This document shows positions 15,474 to 22,461 of a stretch of 23,820 bases of DNA, piece after piece; position 1 is the stretch's first letter; each line of letters begins with the position of its first letter. The DNA is taken from IMG/VR virus record IMGVR_UViG_3300022751_000039, positions 1-23,820 of that record. One strand, given 5' to 3'. Source of the DNA: a virus. The position numbers and the translations under genes were made by a program. The notes under the pieces were generated by a model. It saw only the letters and a program-made list of their open reading frames with translations. It made no database searches and was not told the DNA's origin.

Positions 15474-15698
15474 TTATAATTTAATTATTAATGAATCCCA
15501 CGCCCAATCCCCCTCACAAACCGTCACCAACCATCCGTCATGCCTTTTAATGGTAATGGATGTGTCGTCGCGTTTTACAATGGCAGACACGTTGCCAGTT
15601 ACAGTATGTTTAAATTTACCATGCGTTAAAGTATTAAAAGGAACTGTTGGCTCTGTTTCTGATTGGGTTGTTTGGAAGGGGCGGTTGTGGAGGGACAT
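15474..15698 (-). CDS. Hypothetical beta-rich protein (74 aa)
   Basis: This 74-residue protein lies between the YqaJ exonuclease and methyltransferase genes, same strand. The first 20 residues look disordered (Thr, Gln and Pro); the rest alternates strands (KHTVTGNVSAIVKRDDTSIT, then IKRHDGWLVTVCEGDWAWDS). An AAAGAGAG purine run precedes the ATG. No family is recognised. Conserved small proteins at this place often assist recombination or anti-nuclease functions, but nothing in the sequence shows that. Confidence 0.55.
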   Translation of the reverse strand: MSLHNRPFQTTQSETEPTVPFNTLTHGKFKHTVTGNVSAIVKRDDTSITIKRHDGWLVTVCEGDWAWDSLIIKL

Positions 15699-15728
15699 CT
15701 CTCTTTTATCTTATTTGTTGGTAGGGGG

Positions 15729-16634
15729 TTAAGCAGCAAACTTTAGCGTGAATTCATTGTCTAGCCAATTCAGGTACTCACGTGCTGCAATAATTTTGCG
15801 TTTTAATAAATCAATGTCGGCCTCGTTTCGCTCAATGGTATATTCTAAAACACGCTCCTTTAAAGGTATATCGTCATATATCATATTACGCTCAATAGCC
15901 GCCTGTGCATCAAGCCAGTTGCCATCATCATCTGTAGGCTGTCCTAACTTATACCATAATTGGCGCTTTTCGGCCTCTATAAGCGACGTGGGCGTATTTA
16001 CAAGGCAATATACCAAATCAAAATATTTTGCGCCTGTAAGCCACATATACCCCACGCCTTGCCAATAATACAAATCGTTCATTTTCTTTACAAACGTGCG
16101 GTAAAATGTGTTGGCATTCCATGAACATTTAGTATCAGGGATGCGCTCGGCTTCGTGGATTGATTTTCCCACAAACATATCGGGTGTGCCATGTATAAAC
16201 AGGTTTTTCAGATACGTTTCATTTTTCTTAAAGAACGTTTTTTTAATGCGGCTATATAGCGTTATAGCATCCTCTTCCATAGCCAAACCCTTTTCAATAT
16301 ACTTGCTGTTTATATCTGCTTTTCGGCGTTTGGTTTCGCTTATCCAAATATCAGTTAGGTGAGTTTTTGCGCCATCGGATAATTGAACATCGTCTTTAAT
16401 TTTCGACAGTTCTTCAACTATTTTAGTCTGCTCAACACATTTTTCTAACCACTTATCATATAGTTTAGATTGAGTAACACCATCTTTATTATATCGTGTA
16501 GGTGCGTTTGCAATCATATCTGAATGTTTCTGCGCAGCCTTTTGCCACTTAACCAAATTACTATCACCTAAAGGCTCACTCATCAAGTGTCCCAAAGCGG
16601 AACACCTGAATAAATATTTATCAAACTTACCCAT
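15729..16634 (-). CDS. YqaJ/lambda-Exo-like recombination exonuclease
   Basis: This 301-residue protein contains the YqaJ-type PD-(D/E)xK core: YIEKGLAMEEDAITLY (112-127) with the conserved Glu, GTPDMFV (149-155) with Asp152, IPDTKCSW (165-172) with Asp167-x-Lys169, and the motif with Gln YYWQGVGYMWLTG (189-201). It is expected to resect double-stranded DNA 5'-3' to load the RecT annealase encoded just upstream; the two genes overlap by TAATG. The pair makes a Red/RecET-like recombination system for repair and genome concatemer formation. Confidence 0.85.
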   Translation of the reverse strand: MGKFDKYLFRCSALGHLMSEPLGDSNLVKWQKAAQKHSDMIANAPTRYNKDGVTQSKLYDKWLEKCVEQTKIVEELSKIKDDVQLSDGAKTHLTDIWISETKRRKADINSKYIEKGLAMEEDAITLYSRIKKTFFKKNETYLKNLFIHGTPDMFVGKSIHEAERIPDTKCSWNANTFYRTFVKKMNDLYYWQGVGYMWLTGAKYFDLVYCLVNTPTSLIEAEKRQLWYKLGQPTDDDGNWLDAQAAIERNMIYDDIPLKERVLEYTIERNEADIDLLKRKIIAAREYLNWLDNEFTLKFAA

Positions 16635-17437
16635 TATTGCAAAGCGTTAAGTTGTTGGTTGTACAAATCCGCTTTAACATCATTGTCGATATGCGGCTGT
16701 AGCTTTTCTAACTCGGCAACAGATTTGCAATCTTCAACCAATAGGGCGAAGCGTTCGTTTTCTTTGTTGGTTTCATCCGTATTAGGATTTAAATTGAAAG
16801 TTGGTCTTTGCGGAGTTTCAGGATCGAAAGCGTCCCCCTCTGGAATTTCTGAACCTGTAATAGTATCGTATAGCCATTTACGGGCTTTCCGTTGCGCCTT
16901 TCCTATAACGGCATCAGTACCCATATACGAGTTCATTTTAACAGGTATCTCAAGGCTTTTAATTTTCTTAACGCCGTTCAATGTCCAATCAACAATAGCG
17001 GTAATAGCCGCACCGTCTTTTGCTGCGTTTACCCTCGGTAATTCAAAGGTTATATCATAGCTAAGTGACGGTATTTTTTTAAGCAGGTAGCCTAAACCCT
17101 CTTTAGTTAAGTAGCAATTATCTGCTATGATATTAAACTGATTTCCGCAAGGCTGAACGCCCATTAAAACCGCCTCAATAAGACAATTTTTAACTATCTC
17201 TAAACTATACCCGCCTGTTTTGTCTTTGTCAGTTTTGAAGCCTAATCGATTACCCTGCAAAGCCATAATCGGTTTCATGTATTCGTCTGTTAATAGCTTC
17301 TTTAATTCACCTGCTGCGCTTGCAACAAGATAGGCTCTTTCAAAGCCCATAAGCTGCTCGGCCAAAACTACAGATGAAACACTTTCCTGTAGTTGGGTTA
17401 TTACTTTGTTATTCGTTATTTTTTCAAGATTGCTCAT
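16634..17437 (-). CDS. recT: RecT-like single-strand annealing protein
   Basis: I chose the ATG at 17435-17437 (MSNLEKITNNKVITQ), giving 267 residues. A longer frame from 17488 would overlap the GIY-YIG gene by 65 bases. RecT landmarks are the MGVQPCGNQFNIIADNCYLT segment (about 94-113 from this start), the following lysine-rich helix, and DAVIGKAQRKARKWLY near residues 180-195. The C-terminal tail is acidic and variable. It anneals complementary strands and works with the downstream YqaJ exonuclease. The start overlaps the end of the homing endonuclease gene by 14 bases. Confidence 0.8.
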   Translation of the reverse strand: MSNLEKITNNKVITQLQESVSSVVLAEQLMGFERAYLVASAAGELKKLLTDEYMKPIMALQGNRLGFKTDKDKTGGYSLEIVKNCLIEAVLMGVQPCGNQFNIIADNCYLTKEGLGYLLKKIPSLSYDITFELPRVNAAKDGAAITAIVDWTLNGVKKIKSLEIPVKMNSYMGTDAVIGKAQRKARKWLYDTITGSEIPEGDAFDPETPQRPTFNLNPNTDETNKENERFALLVEDCKSVAELEKLQPHIDNDVKADLYNQQLNALQ

Positions 17438-18134
17438 TGTTTTTGTTTTTAAATTGCCAGTTAAATCCACCTGCGCTTTTTTGAACACCTTTAATAGATT
17501 TGGTTATATTAGACGGATGGATTTTTATTTCATCAGCCGCAACCTTTGCGCTAATGTATTCTTTAATTATTTTGCCATTTTGCAAAGCAATGACGGGCTT
17601 GTTTCCGTTTGAATTACCTATTTGATTTATCTTTGCCTTTTGCCTCCTTTTTTCGTTTGCTTCATTAGTTTGCTTTCTGCCTTTATTTATAAGGCTTATT
17701 TTTTTACGGGTTTCTTCTGAAACCACATGTGTAGTTTTTGGGCCAGTTAGATTAGCTATTATTTTAGACTTTTCTTCAATGGTTTTAGCCGCCCATATTT
17801 CTTTTGATTTTGCTGAAAGTCTGCTTTTTAAATCGTCCGATAAGCATCTCCCGCCATTCCCCTTACCGCCCTCATTCATGTTATAAGACGGGCTAAGTTC
17901 TTTAATGAATCGCTTTTCTTCTAAATGCAAGTCCTGCCCATTGTCGCAGCATAATAAAACCTCAAAAGTAAAATTTGATATACCGTGTTTTCTGAAAGCC
18001 CTTGCAAGGGCAGTTGTTTTATTTTTTACGTTTTTAGGAGTTAAGTGCTCTTGTTTTCTGCGTTCAAAATTATTGGTTAACCCTATATAGAAATTGCCAT
18101 TAACCTTATTTGTTATTTTATAAATACACCTCAT
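17424..18134 (-). CDS. GIY-YIG homing endonuclease with NUMOD tail
   Basis: From ATG 18132-18134 the protein has 236 residues. The N-terminal GIY-YIG nuclease domain shows CIYKITN (3-9), FYIGLT (15-20), RRKQEH (25-30) and a later catalytic Glu in HLEEKRFIKE. The middle is a basic NUMOD3-like segment (SEETRKKISLINKGRKQ). The C-terminus, KPVIALQNGKIIKEYISAKV onward, ends GGFNWQFK, a NUMOD1-type DNA-binding repeat. It is a free-standing phage homing enzyme of the Seg type. It overlaps recT by 14 bases and has its own promoter-like sequence just upstream. Confidence 0.88.
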   Translation of the reverse strand: MRCIYKITNKVNGNFYIGLTNNFERRKQEHLTPKNVKNKTTALARAFRKHGISNFTFEVLLCCDNGQDLHLEEKRFIKELSPSYNMNEGGKGNGGRCLSDDLKSRLSAKSKEIWAAKTIEEKSKIIANLTGPKTTHVVSEETRKKISLINKGRKQTNEANEKRRQKAKINQIGNSNGNKPVIALQNGKIIKEYISAKVAADEIKIHPSNITKSIKGVQKSAGGFNWQFKNKNNEQS

Positions 18135-18138
18135 TAAA

Positions 18139-18170
18139 CAAATATACAAAAAATTTCCGTGTTCTTGAAA
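18139..18170 (-). promoter_or_regulatory. Promoter-like site directly upstream of the GIY-YIG gene
   Basis: On the minus strand TATATTTG (18139-18146) matches the -7 consensus TAnnTTTG. TTTC (18167-18170) lies 20 bases upstream, one base off the -33 TTTG. The ATG follows TATATTTG by four bases, so the transcript would be leaderless or nearly so. It suggests the homing endonuclease gene carries its own promoter. Confidence 0.5.
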
Positions 18171-18213
18171 TTGTGTTTTATTGTACCGCTGGTTTCTGTT
18201 TTTCCATATTAAT

Positions 18214-18438
18214 TTATTTAGTTGTTAGTTTAAAAGTGCCGAGCGAGTTATCCTCTTGCTTGCCAGTTCTACCGTATGGGTCATTTTTCTTTTCTAAAGG
18301 TAAATAGCCATCCATAATATCTAATTGGCATGAACCGCAAATAAAGTCGCTTTCATCCTCTATATAATATCTTTCCCAATCGTCACGGTCTATCATTTTT
18401 TGTTTGCCACATTGTGAGCATGTCATTGGTACATTCAT
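18214..18438 (-). CDS. Small zinc-ribbon protein (74 aa)
   Basis: This protein has two CxxC pairs, C7-x2-C10 and C34-x2-C37, with Trp/Tyr and acidic residues between them, forming a likely zinc ribbon. The remainder is short and polar. A purine-rich AAAGGAGAAAAGGAAAG leader precedes the ATG. It sits between two hypothetical or homing genes in the early minus-strand unit. It could be a transcription or host-RNA-polymerase interacting factor, but no residue pattern points to a specific partner. Confidence 0.6.
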   Translation of the reverse strand: MNVPMTCSQCGKQKMIDRDDWERYYIEDESDFICGSCQLDIMDGYLPLEKKNDPYGRTGKQEDNSLGTFKLTTK

Positions 18439-18485
18439 CTTTCCTTTTCTCCTTTAATACTGTCTTTGCTGGTGGGGGTTAAAAG

Positions 18486-18701
18486 TTAATCTGTTGTGCA
18501 AAAGTCAATATAAACATCTTTTGCCGTTTGCCCCTCAAACATTTCAAGCCATTCACTATCCGAACAAGTACTTGAATAGTTTACTAATTTTAAACGTTTC
18601 AGCATGTAATAGTCCAATAGATCCTTCCATCTTTCAATATTGTCTTCTGCCAATTCAATCGGCCTAAATGTTTTGGCACTTTTTTCTATTTCTTTTTTCA
18701 T
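18486..18701 (-). CDS. Hypothetical helical protein (71 aa)
   Basis: I selected the ATG at 18699-18701 (MKKEIEKSAKTFRPIEL), which is preceded by an AAAGGAAAAT leader. A longer frame from 18773 would overlap the upstream 56-residue gene and adds an unlikely His-rich lead. The protein is helical and acidic, with NIERWKDLLDYYMLKRLKL as its central helix and an EWLEMFEGQTAKDVYIDF second half. No family is recognised. Confidence 0.55.
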   Translation of the reverse strand: MKKEIEKSAKTFRPIELAEDNIERWKDLLDYYMLKRLKLVNYSSTCSDSEWLEMFEGQTAKDVYIDFCTTD

Positions 18702-18742
18702 ATTTTCCTTTATTTTTGAAGTGTGTGTGGCGGGGTGGTTAT

Positions 18743-18913
18743 TTACATGCAGTCGTCTTGAATAGGTTGCCAATCCTCACCGTTGGTAGTATAGACATGT
18801 AAAAGCAAGTCAAATACAATCATACCTTCTATGTAGTTATTTTCTTTGTCATACCAGTTAGTATAAAAGTTGGTATAAATTCCCTTGTCTTTGTATAATA
18901 TTAAATATTTCAT
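18743..18913 (-). CDS. Hypothetical aromatic-rich small protein (56 aa)
   Basis: The ATG at 18911-18913, four bases after the methyltransferase stop, opens a 56-residue frame MKYLILYKDKGIYTNFYTNW onward, ending ...IQDDCM. It is Tyr, Asp and Asn-rich, with alternating strands. It fills an otherwise unexplained gap in a dense same-strand run, which is the main evidence that it is a gene. Function is unknown. Confidence 0.5.
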   Translation of the reverse strand: MKYLILYKDKGIYTNFYTNWYDKENNYIEGMIVFDLLLHVYTTNGEDWQPIQDDCM

Positions 18914-18917
18914 ATTA

Positions 18918-19643
18918 CTATTTTAAGCCTATAATTCTATTTACTATAATGTTAATGTATTTTTCCTCTTTCTCTATACAGATATATTTTCGATTAGTAT
19001 TTAAACAAGCTATAGCTGTCGTTCCACTCCCCGCACAATTATCCAAAACTATATCCCCCTCATTGGTATAGGTTTTTATAAGATATTCAAACAGAGCCAC
19101 AGGTTTTTGAGTGGGGTGCAAGCCCATTTGCCTACTTATTTTTATAACAGAAGATGGATGTTTTAAATCGCTTACTGTATCAATCTTATTAATTATTGCG
19201 CCACCTAATATTTCAGGTCTTGAAAATATATCGGTTACTAACTTTCGCTTATCAGCTTCTAACCTTTTAGTTTTTTGAGAATTGAATGTTGGTTGCTTTT
19301 TATAAAATATCAAAACACTTTCATGAAATGACATATATCGTTTAGATGCCAATAGCGGATTTGATGGATTAGGTTTTTCCCATATCAATTCATATTTAAA
19401 CATCTTAGGGTTACTCATCACCAATGCACTTGTAAACGGCTGCGAGGCTGTTAAAACTATTGCGCCATTATCTTTAATAATACGTTCGTATTGCGCCCAA
19501 AGTTTATCAAATGGGATTATAGTATCCCATTTGCAAGCGGTAGTTCCATATGGCAAATCACATAATATCATATCTATTGATTTATCGGGTATGGATTGCA
19601 TTTTATCTAAGCAATCTCCGTGTATTACTTCGTTAATAAACAT
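18918..19643 (-). CDS. Orphan beta-class DNA methyltransferase (DLPYG)
   Basis: I chose the ATG at 19641-19643 (MFINEVIHGDCLDKMQSIPD), giving 241 residues; a longer frame from 19703 would overlap the 81-residue gene by 71 bases. Motif IV is DLPYGTTACKWD (29-40) and motif I is NCAGSGTT (about 202-209), with HPTQKPVALFEYLI between them. This order and the DLPYGTT form are typical of phage adenine-N6 methyltransferases. No partner nuclease is adjacent, so a protective or regulatory role is likely. Confidence 0.87.
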   Translation of the reverse strand: MFINEVIHGDCLDKMQSIPDKSIDMILCDLPYGTTACKWDTIIPFDKLWAQYERIIKDNGAIVLTASQPFTSALVMSNPKMFKYELIWEKPNPSNPLLASKRYMSFHESVLIFYKKQPTFNSQKTKRLEADKRKLVTDIFSRPEILGGAIINKIDTVSDLKHPSSVIKISRQMGLHPTQKPVALFEYLIKTYTNEGDIVLDNCAGSGTTAIACLNTNRKYICIEKEEKYINIIVNRIIGLK

Positions 19644-19878
19644 AGTCAAAGTATTCGCTCGCTTGTTCAGCCGATATACTGAATTTATACCTACCACTTT
19701 CAAACTGTTTATTTTCTTTATCTGACATCCAATCGAAATCGGAATTATCAGCGTTACGGCTCATAGTGTGTTTTAATACACCATTAATTGAACGCCAAAC
19801 GGTATAACCGTTACATCCTGAACCTTCATTACTATGTATTTCAATAGCTAATCTTTTATTTGGGTTGTAAGTTTTCAT
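19633..19878 (-). CDS. Hypothetical protein (81 aa), early minus-strand unit
   Basis: This 81-residue protein is MKTYNPNKRLAIEIHSNEGS onward, with Asn, Asp and Ser-rich loops and a C-terminal helix SAEQASEYFDYVY. It overlaps the methyltransferase start by 11 bases. A purine-rich AGGAAGAT leader precedes its ATG. No recognised domain. It is the second gene after the divergent control region, a usual place for host-takeover proteins, but its job cannot be read from the residues. Confidence 0.6.
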   Translation of the reverse strand: MKTYNPNKRLAIEIHSNEGSGCNGYTVWRSINGVLKHTMSRNADNSDFDWMSDKENKQFESGRYKFSISAEQASEYFDYVY

Positions 19879-19912
19879 ATCTTCCTGTGTTTAATGTTTG
19901 GAAAGGGTGGGG

Positions 19913-20197
19913 TTAAATGGCAATTTTATATTTTGAAAGTAGTGCTTCACGGTTAATATTAAGCCATGTTTTAGCATCGTCAAACGAAGCATTTTCTTTT
20001 TTAAGTGTTATCCACCGCCAAGAACAGTTAGGGTTGCCGTCTTCGTTTATATCATCTTTTGTAACACGCAACCTTATTTTATAATCGTTAGTTATTTGAC
20101 CAATAGACATGCCATTAAGTTTTATATCAATCGTTTTCTTATATGTAACCATTGCTAATCCAGTTGGCTTTTCGGAGTTCTTAAACGTGAATTTCAT
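19913..20197 (-). CDS. Hypothetical protein (94 aa), first gene of the minus-strand early unit
   Basis: This 94-residue protein is mostly beta (KKTIDIKLNGMSIGQITNDY, then IRLRVTKDD...WRWITLKKE) with a C-terminal helix. It is the first gene downstream of the minus-side promoter in the divergent region, with an A-rich leader (AAAAGGAAAAGAGAAAA). Unrecognised family. Its first position suggests an early-expressed gene. Confidence 0.6.
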   Translation of the reverse strand: MKFTFKNSEKPTGLAMVTYKKTIDIKLNGMSIGQITNDYKIRLRVTKDDINEDGNPNCSWRWITLKKENASFDDAKTWLNINREALLSKYKIAI

Positions 20198-20312
20198 TTT
20201 TCTCTTTTCCTTTTAGTTCGGTACAAATATACATATTAAATCGGTATTAAAAAATATATTTTAAAATAAATAAAAATTCTTTGGTATTAAATAAAAAGTG
20301 TATATTTGTAGT
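20198..20312. promoter_or_regulatory. Divergent early promoter/operator region
   Basis: This is the only head-to-head gene boundary in the window. On the plus strand TTG (20281-20283), a 17-base spacer and TATATTTG (20301-20308) match Flavobacterium-type promoters, with the ATG at 20313. On the minus strand TATATTTG (20224-20231) faces the other way; its -33 is weak. The two -7 elements lie in a perfect 11-base inverted repeat, TACAAATATAC (20222-20232) and GTATATTTGTA (20300-20310). The interval is very AT-rich. It probably drives both units, and the symmetry leaves room for a regulator. Confidence 0.7.
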
Positions 20313-20501
20313 ATGAAAACATACATTGTTACTTCGGTAAACCAATTAGGGGATAAACAATATTTCTACCCTAAAGCAAAAAACGGGGAGGATGCCCTAT
20401 CTAAAGGCACTCAAAAAGCAATTACTACTTCTAATTATTGGAATACTTGGGTTGTTGTTGACGCTGAAATCTTTAATATAAAAGAACATGCAAGAGATTA
20501 A
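20313..20501 (+). CDS. Hypothetical protein (62 aa), first plus-strand gene
   Basis: The start is the ATG at 20313 (MKTYIVTSVNQLGDKQYFYP); the GTG at 20298 lies inside the promoter's -7 region and is not a plausible start. The protein is small, with two beta strands, a KNGEDALSKGTQKAI helix and a closing strand WNTWVVVDAEIFNI. Nearly leaderless expression is expected. No recognised family. It overlaps the next gene by 14 bases. Confidence 0.6.
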   Translation: MKTYIVTSVNQLGDKQYFYPKAKNGEDALSKGTQKAITTSNYWNTWVVVDAEIFNIKEHARD

Positions 20502-20823
20502 ATTAAAAATTGCGGTAAAAAACATAGTTGATTATTTAAATAGTAATCCAACGCATAGAATTTACCCTAATACACCTCTGCATATAGAAGCCATGCAGGC
20601 ATTGTCTGATAACGAAACTATTAATCAGCAATATCTAACTTTCAAAGTTGCGGCTTCATTTGAGCAGGGTATTGATTGCCGCTATGCGAATACCGATATA
20701 TTAATCAATGCTTACGAAATTGAAAGTTGGTTACACACGGCAATAGAGGCCAACGGCTTAAAATTAGTTATTGCTGATTTAGAAAAATACAAAAGCACAT
20801 TAGGTAAACCATTTGAAATATAA
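20488..20823 (+). CDS. Hypothetical protein (111 aa)
   Basis: This 111-residue protein is helical and acidic to neutral, starting MQEIKLKIAVKNIVDYLNSN, with a possible all-helical core (residues 30-70) and a second helical stretch near WLHTAIEANGLKLVIADLEK. It overlaps the upstream gene by 14 bases. No family is recognised and no motif is visible. Confidence 0.55.
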   Translation: MQEIKLKIAVKNIVDYLNSNPTHRIYPNTPLHIEAMQALSDNETINQQYLTFKVAASFEQGIDCRYANTDILINAYEIESWLHTAIEANGLKLVIADLEKYKSTLGKPFEI

Positions 20824-20826
20824 AAC

Positions 20827-21018
20827 ATGAAAAAACAAAAACAAGGCCGTCCAAAAAAGACAGGTAATTCCGTAATTAAACAGCGTAACGTTGGCGTACC
20901 TGAATACATGTATGAGCAATTGACTGATAGCGGAAAAATTAATCAGATTAGTTTTTCGGGATATGTTAGGACTCTTATTGAAAACGATCTAAAATCTGTG
21001 CCTGTTCTTAGCTCTTAA
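20827..21018 (+). CDS. Ribbon-helix-helix-like DNA-binding protein
   Basis: This 63-residue protein starts with a basic AT-hook-like arm (KKQKQGRPKKTG). It then has a short strand KQRNVGVPEYMYEQL and two helices (DSGKINQISFSGYVRTLIEN), as in Arc/MetJ/CopG-type repressors. It would bind DNA as a dimer through the strand. As the third gene of the plus unit it is a reasonable candidate for an early regulator of the nearby divergent promoters. The fold is inferred from pattern, not shown. Confidence 0.65.
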   Translation: MKKQKQGRPKKTGNSVIKQRNVGVPEYMYEQLTDSGKINQISFSGYVRTLIENDLKSVPVLSS

Positions 21019-21022
21019 TCAA

Positions 21023-21082
21023 ATGACCACTAACCAACTCAACCGCCTGTCATGTGCGCTTAAACTAGGAGGGGGTGTATAA
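21023..21082 (+). CDS. Possible 19-residue coupled leader ORF
   Basis: The ATG at 21023-21025 opens a 19-residue frame (MTTNQLNRLSCALKLGGGV) ending in TAA that overlaps the next ATG as TAATG. Its final Gly codons contain the strong AGGAGG motif of the following gene. It could be a small protein or a leader that couples translation to the next gene. Very short frames arise by chance, so support is only from the overlap. Confidence 0.35.
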   Translation: MTTNQLNRLSCALKLGGGV

Positions 21083-21279
21083 TGAAAGATATGAAACCTG
21101 AATTGAAAGAAGCGTTGCGCAACATTTGGCGTGACAATAACGCCAACCCTGAAAAATCCATGCAAGCAGCCTACGCACTCGGTAGTGAGGCCGCAAACAA
21201 TCGCATAGCAGAGTTAGAAGCGGAATTATTTGAAGCCGCTAATAACCCCAATTATGTGTATAAGCCCCAATCTAAATAA
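21082..21279 (+). CDS. Hypothetical helical protein (65 aa)
   Basis: This 65-residue protein is largely helical, MKDMKPELKEALRNIWRDNN followed by AAYALGSEAANNRIAELEAE, with a coiled-coil-like acidic stretch. AGGAGG lies nine bases before the ATG, one of the few strong Shine-Dalgarno motifs here. It may oligomerise through the C-terminal helix. Function unknown. Confidence 0.55.
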   Translation: MKDMKPELKEALRNIWRDNNANPEKSMQAAYALGSEAANNRIAELEAELFEAANNPNYVYKPQSK

Positions 21280-21280
21280 C

Positions 21281-21559
21281 ATGGAAAAGCATAAACACCA
21301 ATGGATATTATTAATGCCATTAGCGCAAACTTTGAATATAACAGATAAGGTTTTGTATTCGGTTGATATGGCTATAAGAAAGACTGTTAGTACTGCATTT
21401 TATTGTCCAGTATGTTTTGCCGTTGCCTACAAGATTAAAAGCCATCGTTCGGGAATGAGATTAGCTAATCAGCCCCAATATTTAATTGCAAGGGCTAACG
21501 AAATGAGGCAACAATACGGAATAGAAGTTTTAACCCCCACCACTCCTAAAGGGGTGTAA
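21281..21559 (+). CDS. Hypothetical protein with CPVC knuckle (92 aa)
   Basis: I chose the ATG at 21281 (MEKHKHQWILLMPLAQTLNI), one base after the previous stop; an earlier in-frame ATG at 21230 would overlap the preceding gene by 50 bases. A single YCPVCF motif and His3/His5 could supply metal ligands. The C-terminal half is basic and helical. No known family. Confidence 0.55.
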   Translation: MEKHKHQWILLMPLAQTLNITDKVLYSVDMAIRKTVSTAFYCPVCFAVAYKIKSHRSGMRLANQPQYLIARANEMRQQYGIEVLTPTTPKGV

Positions 21560-21571
21560 AAGATTAGAAAT

Positions 21572-21754
21572 ATGAAAAAGATAGAAATAACGCAATGGTG
21601 CCCAATAGATAAATGTTTGGCAATCCCATATCCTGCTAAAGTCGGAAACGTACAACATGTATTCTGCTGTCAAAAAGGATTTGAGAAGTCATTAGAAGAT
21701 TTTTCAAAATACATAGAAGAGCAAGATAAATTCCTTAAAGGCAATCAAAACTAA
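21572..21754 (+). CDS. Small Cys-containing protein (60 aa)
   Basis: This 60-residue protein starts MKKIEITQWCPIDKCLAIPY and has Cys at about 10, 15, 32 and 33; these could bind a metal ion or form disulphides. A helical acidic second half follows (FEKSLEDFSKYIEEQDKFLK). An A-rich leader precedes it. No recognised family. Confidence 0.5.
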   Translation: MKKIEITQWCPIDKCLAIPYPAKVGNVQHVFCCQKGFEKSLEDFSKYIEEQDKFLKGNQN

Positions 21755-21760
21755 CCCACC

Positions 21761-21835
21761 ATGACTAACCCAATAAAAGCTCCCGAAAATAACCAACCCC
21801 CGCTATATAGGCGGTTTGAAAAAAGAAAAAGATGA
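21761..21835 (+). CDS. Possible 24-residue coupled ORF
   Basis: The ATG at 21761 opens a 24-residue frame (MTNPIKAPENNQPPLYRRFE, ending basic) whose TGA overlaps the next ATG as ATGA. It fills the only gap between two genes and may couple their translation. A short CCGC/GCGG hairpin lies within it. Frames this short have weak support. Confidence 0.35.
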   Translation: MTNPIKAPENNQPPLYRRFEKRKR

Positions 21836-22200
21836 TTAAATCAGAAGATATCAGAATTGGCAACTACATAGATGTTAACGGCATAGCACAAGTGAGAGGC
21901 GTAACAAATGGCGGTGTTTGGATAAGAAACAAGGCGTTTGTTATTATGGATTTTAAAGGCATCCCCTTAACACCTGAAATATTGGAGAATTGCGGGTACA
22001 AATACCGTGAACATTTAAGGGACTTCTATTTTAAACCCGAAGGGACGGGAACAATATTTATAATAAGCATAGTACATGGAACTTTCGCAATATGCGCAAG
22101 CAATGAAAAGCCTTGTTTGTATGTTCATTTAGAGGACTTGCATAAGCTGCAAAACTTGCACTATAGTCTGCTTAACACCGAACTAACCATAACCATTTAA
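21832..22200 (+). CDS. Conserved Bacteroidota phage hypothetical protein
   Basis: This 122-residue protein begins IRIGNYIDVNGIAQVRGV (about 7-24), continues with IPLTPEILENCGYKY in the middle and ends LHKLQNLHYSLLNTELTI. I recognise this as a common pattern in Bacteroidota phages (R-I-GN-Y at the start, P-L-T-x-E, then L-H-x-L-Q-N-L-x-x-x-L). The function is unknown; I recall no reaction for this group. It is mostly beta with a helical end. Confidence 0.75.
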   Translation: MIKSEDIRIGNYIDVNGIAQVRGVTNGGVWIRNKAFVIMDFKGIPLTPEILENCGYKYREHLRDFYFKPEGTGTIFIISIVHGTFAICASNEKPCLYVHLEDLHKLQNLHYSLLNTELTITI

Positions 22201-22214
22201 CCCGAAAAGAAAAG

Positions 22215-22379
22215 ATGAAGTCGAAATACAAAATTGTTTACGGTAGAAATTCAACGGGGTGTTACTGTAATTTGTATGCAAAGGTGCTTTGGTTTTATTT
22301 ACTTGATACATATTTCGGCTCGTCTCACGGTAACGTTTTAAGAGCCAAGTATCAAGCCGACGAATGGCAAGAACAATAA
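22215..22379 (+). CDS. Hypothetical Tyr/Cys-rich small protein (54 aa)
   Basis: This 54-residue frame (MKSKYKIVYGRNSTGCYCNL onward, ending ADEWQEQ) fills the gap before the 91-residue gene. It follows a GAAAAGAAAAG leader like other gene starts in this unit. It contains an aromatic VLWFYLLDTYFG stretch, a possible membrane-interacting helix. Function unknown. Confidence 0.5.
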   Translation: MKSKYKIVYGRNSTGCYCNLYAKVLWFYLLDTYFGSSHGNVLRAKYQADEWQEQ

Positions 22380-22461
22380 GACATACCTAATGAACTGATT
22401 ATAAGAAAAGATATTTAGCCTCTCACCCAATTATGCGGGTGGGGGAAAGAAAAAAAAGAAT

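Noticed and set aside
18135-18149. TTG start for the GIY-YIG gene and GTG start (20298) for the first plus-strand gene
   Set aside because: Both extensions translate the promoter -7 element itself (TGTATATTTGT), so the downstream ATGs are the real starts.
14531-19643. Restriction-modification system
   Set aside because: Only methyltransferases are seen; the nearby nucleases are YqaJ, GIY-YIG and HNH types that fit recombination and homing, not restriction partners.
7467-20291. GGTATTAA boxes near promoters and at 14184-14191 as a possible common operator
   Set aside because: The same 8-mer also occurs inside coding sequence (for example about 11213 and 12245), so it is likely an AT-rich chance match.
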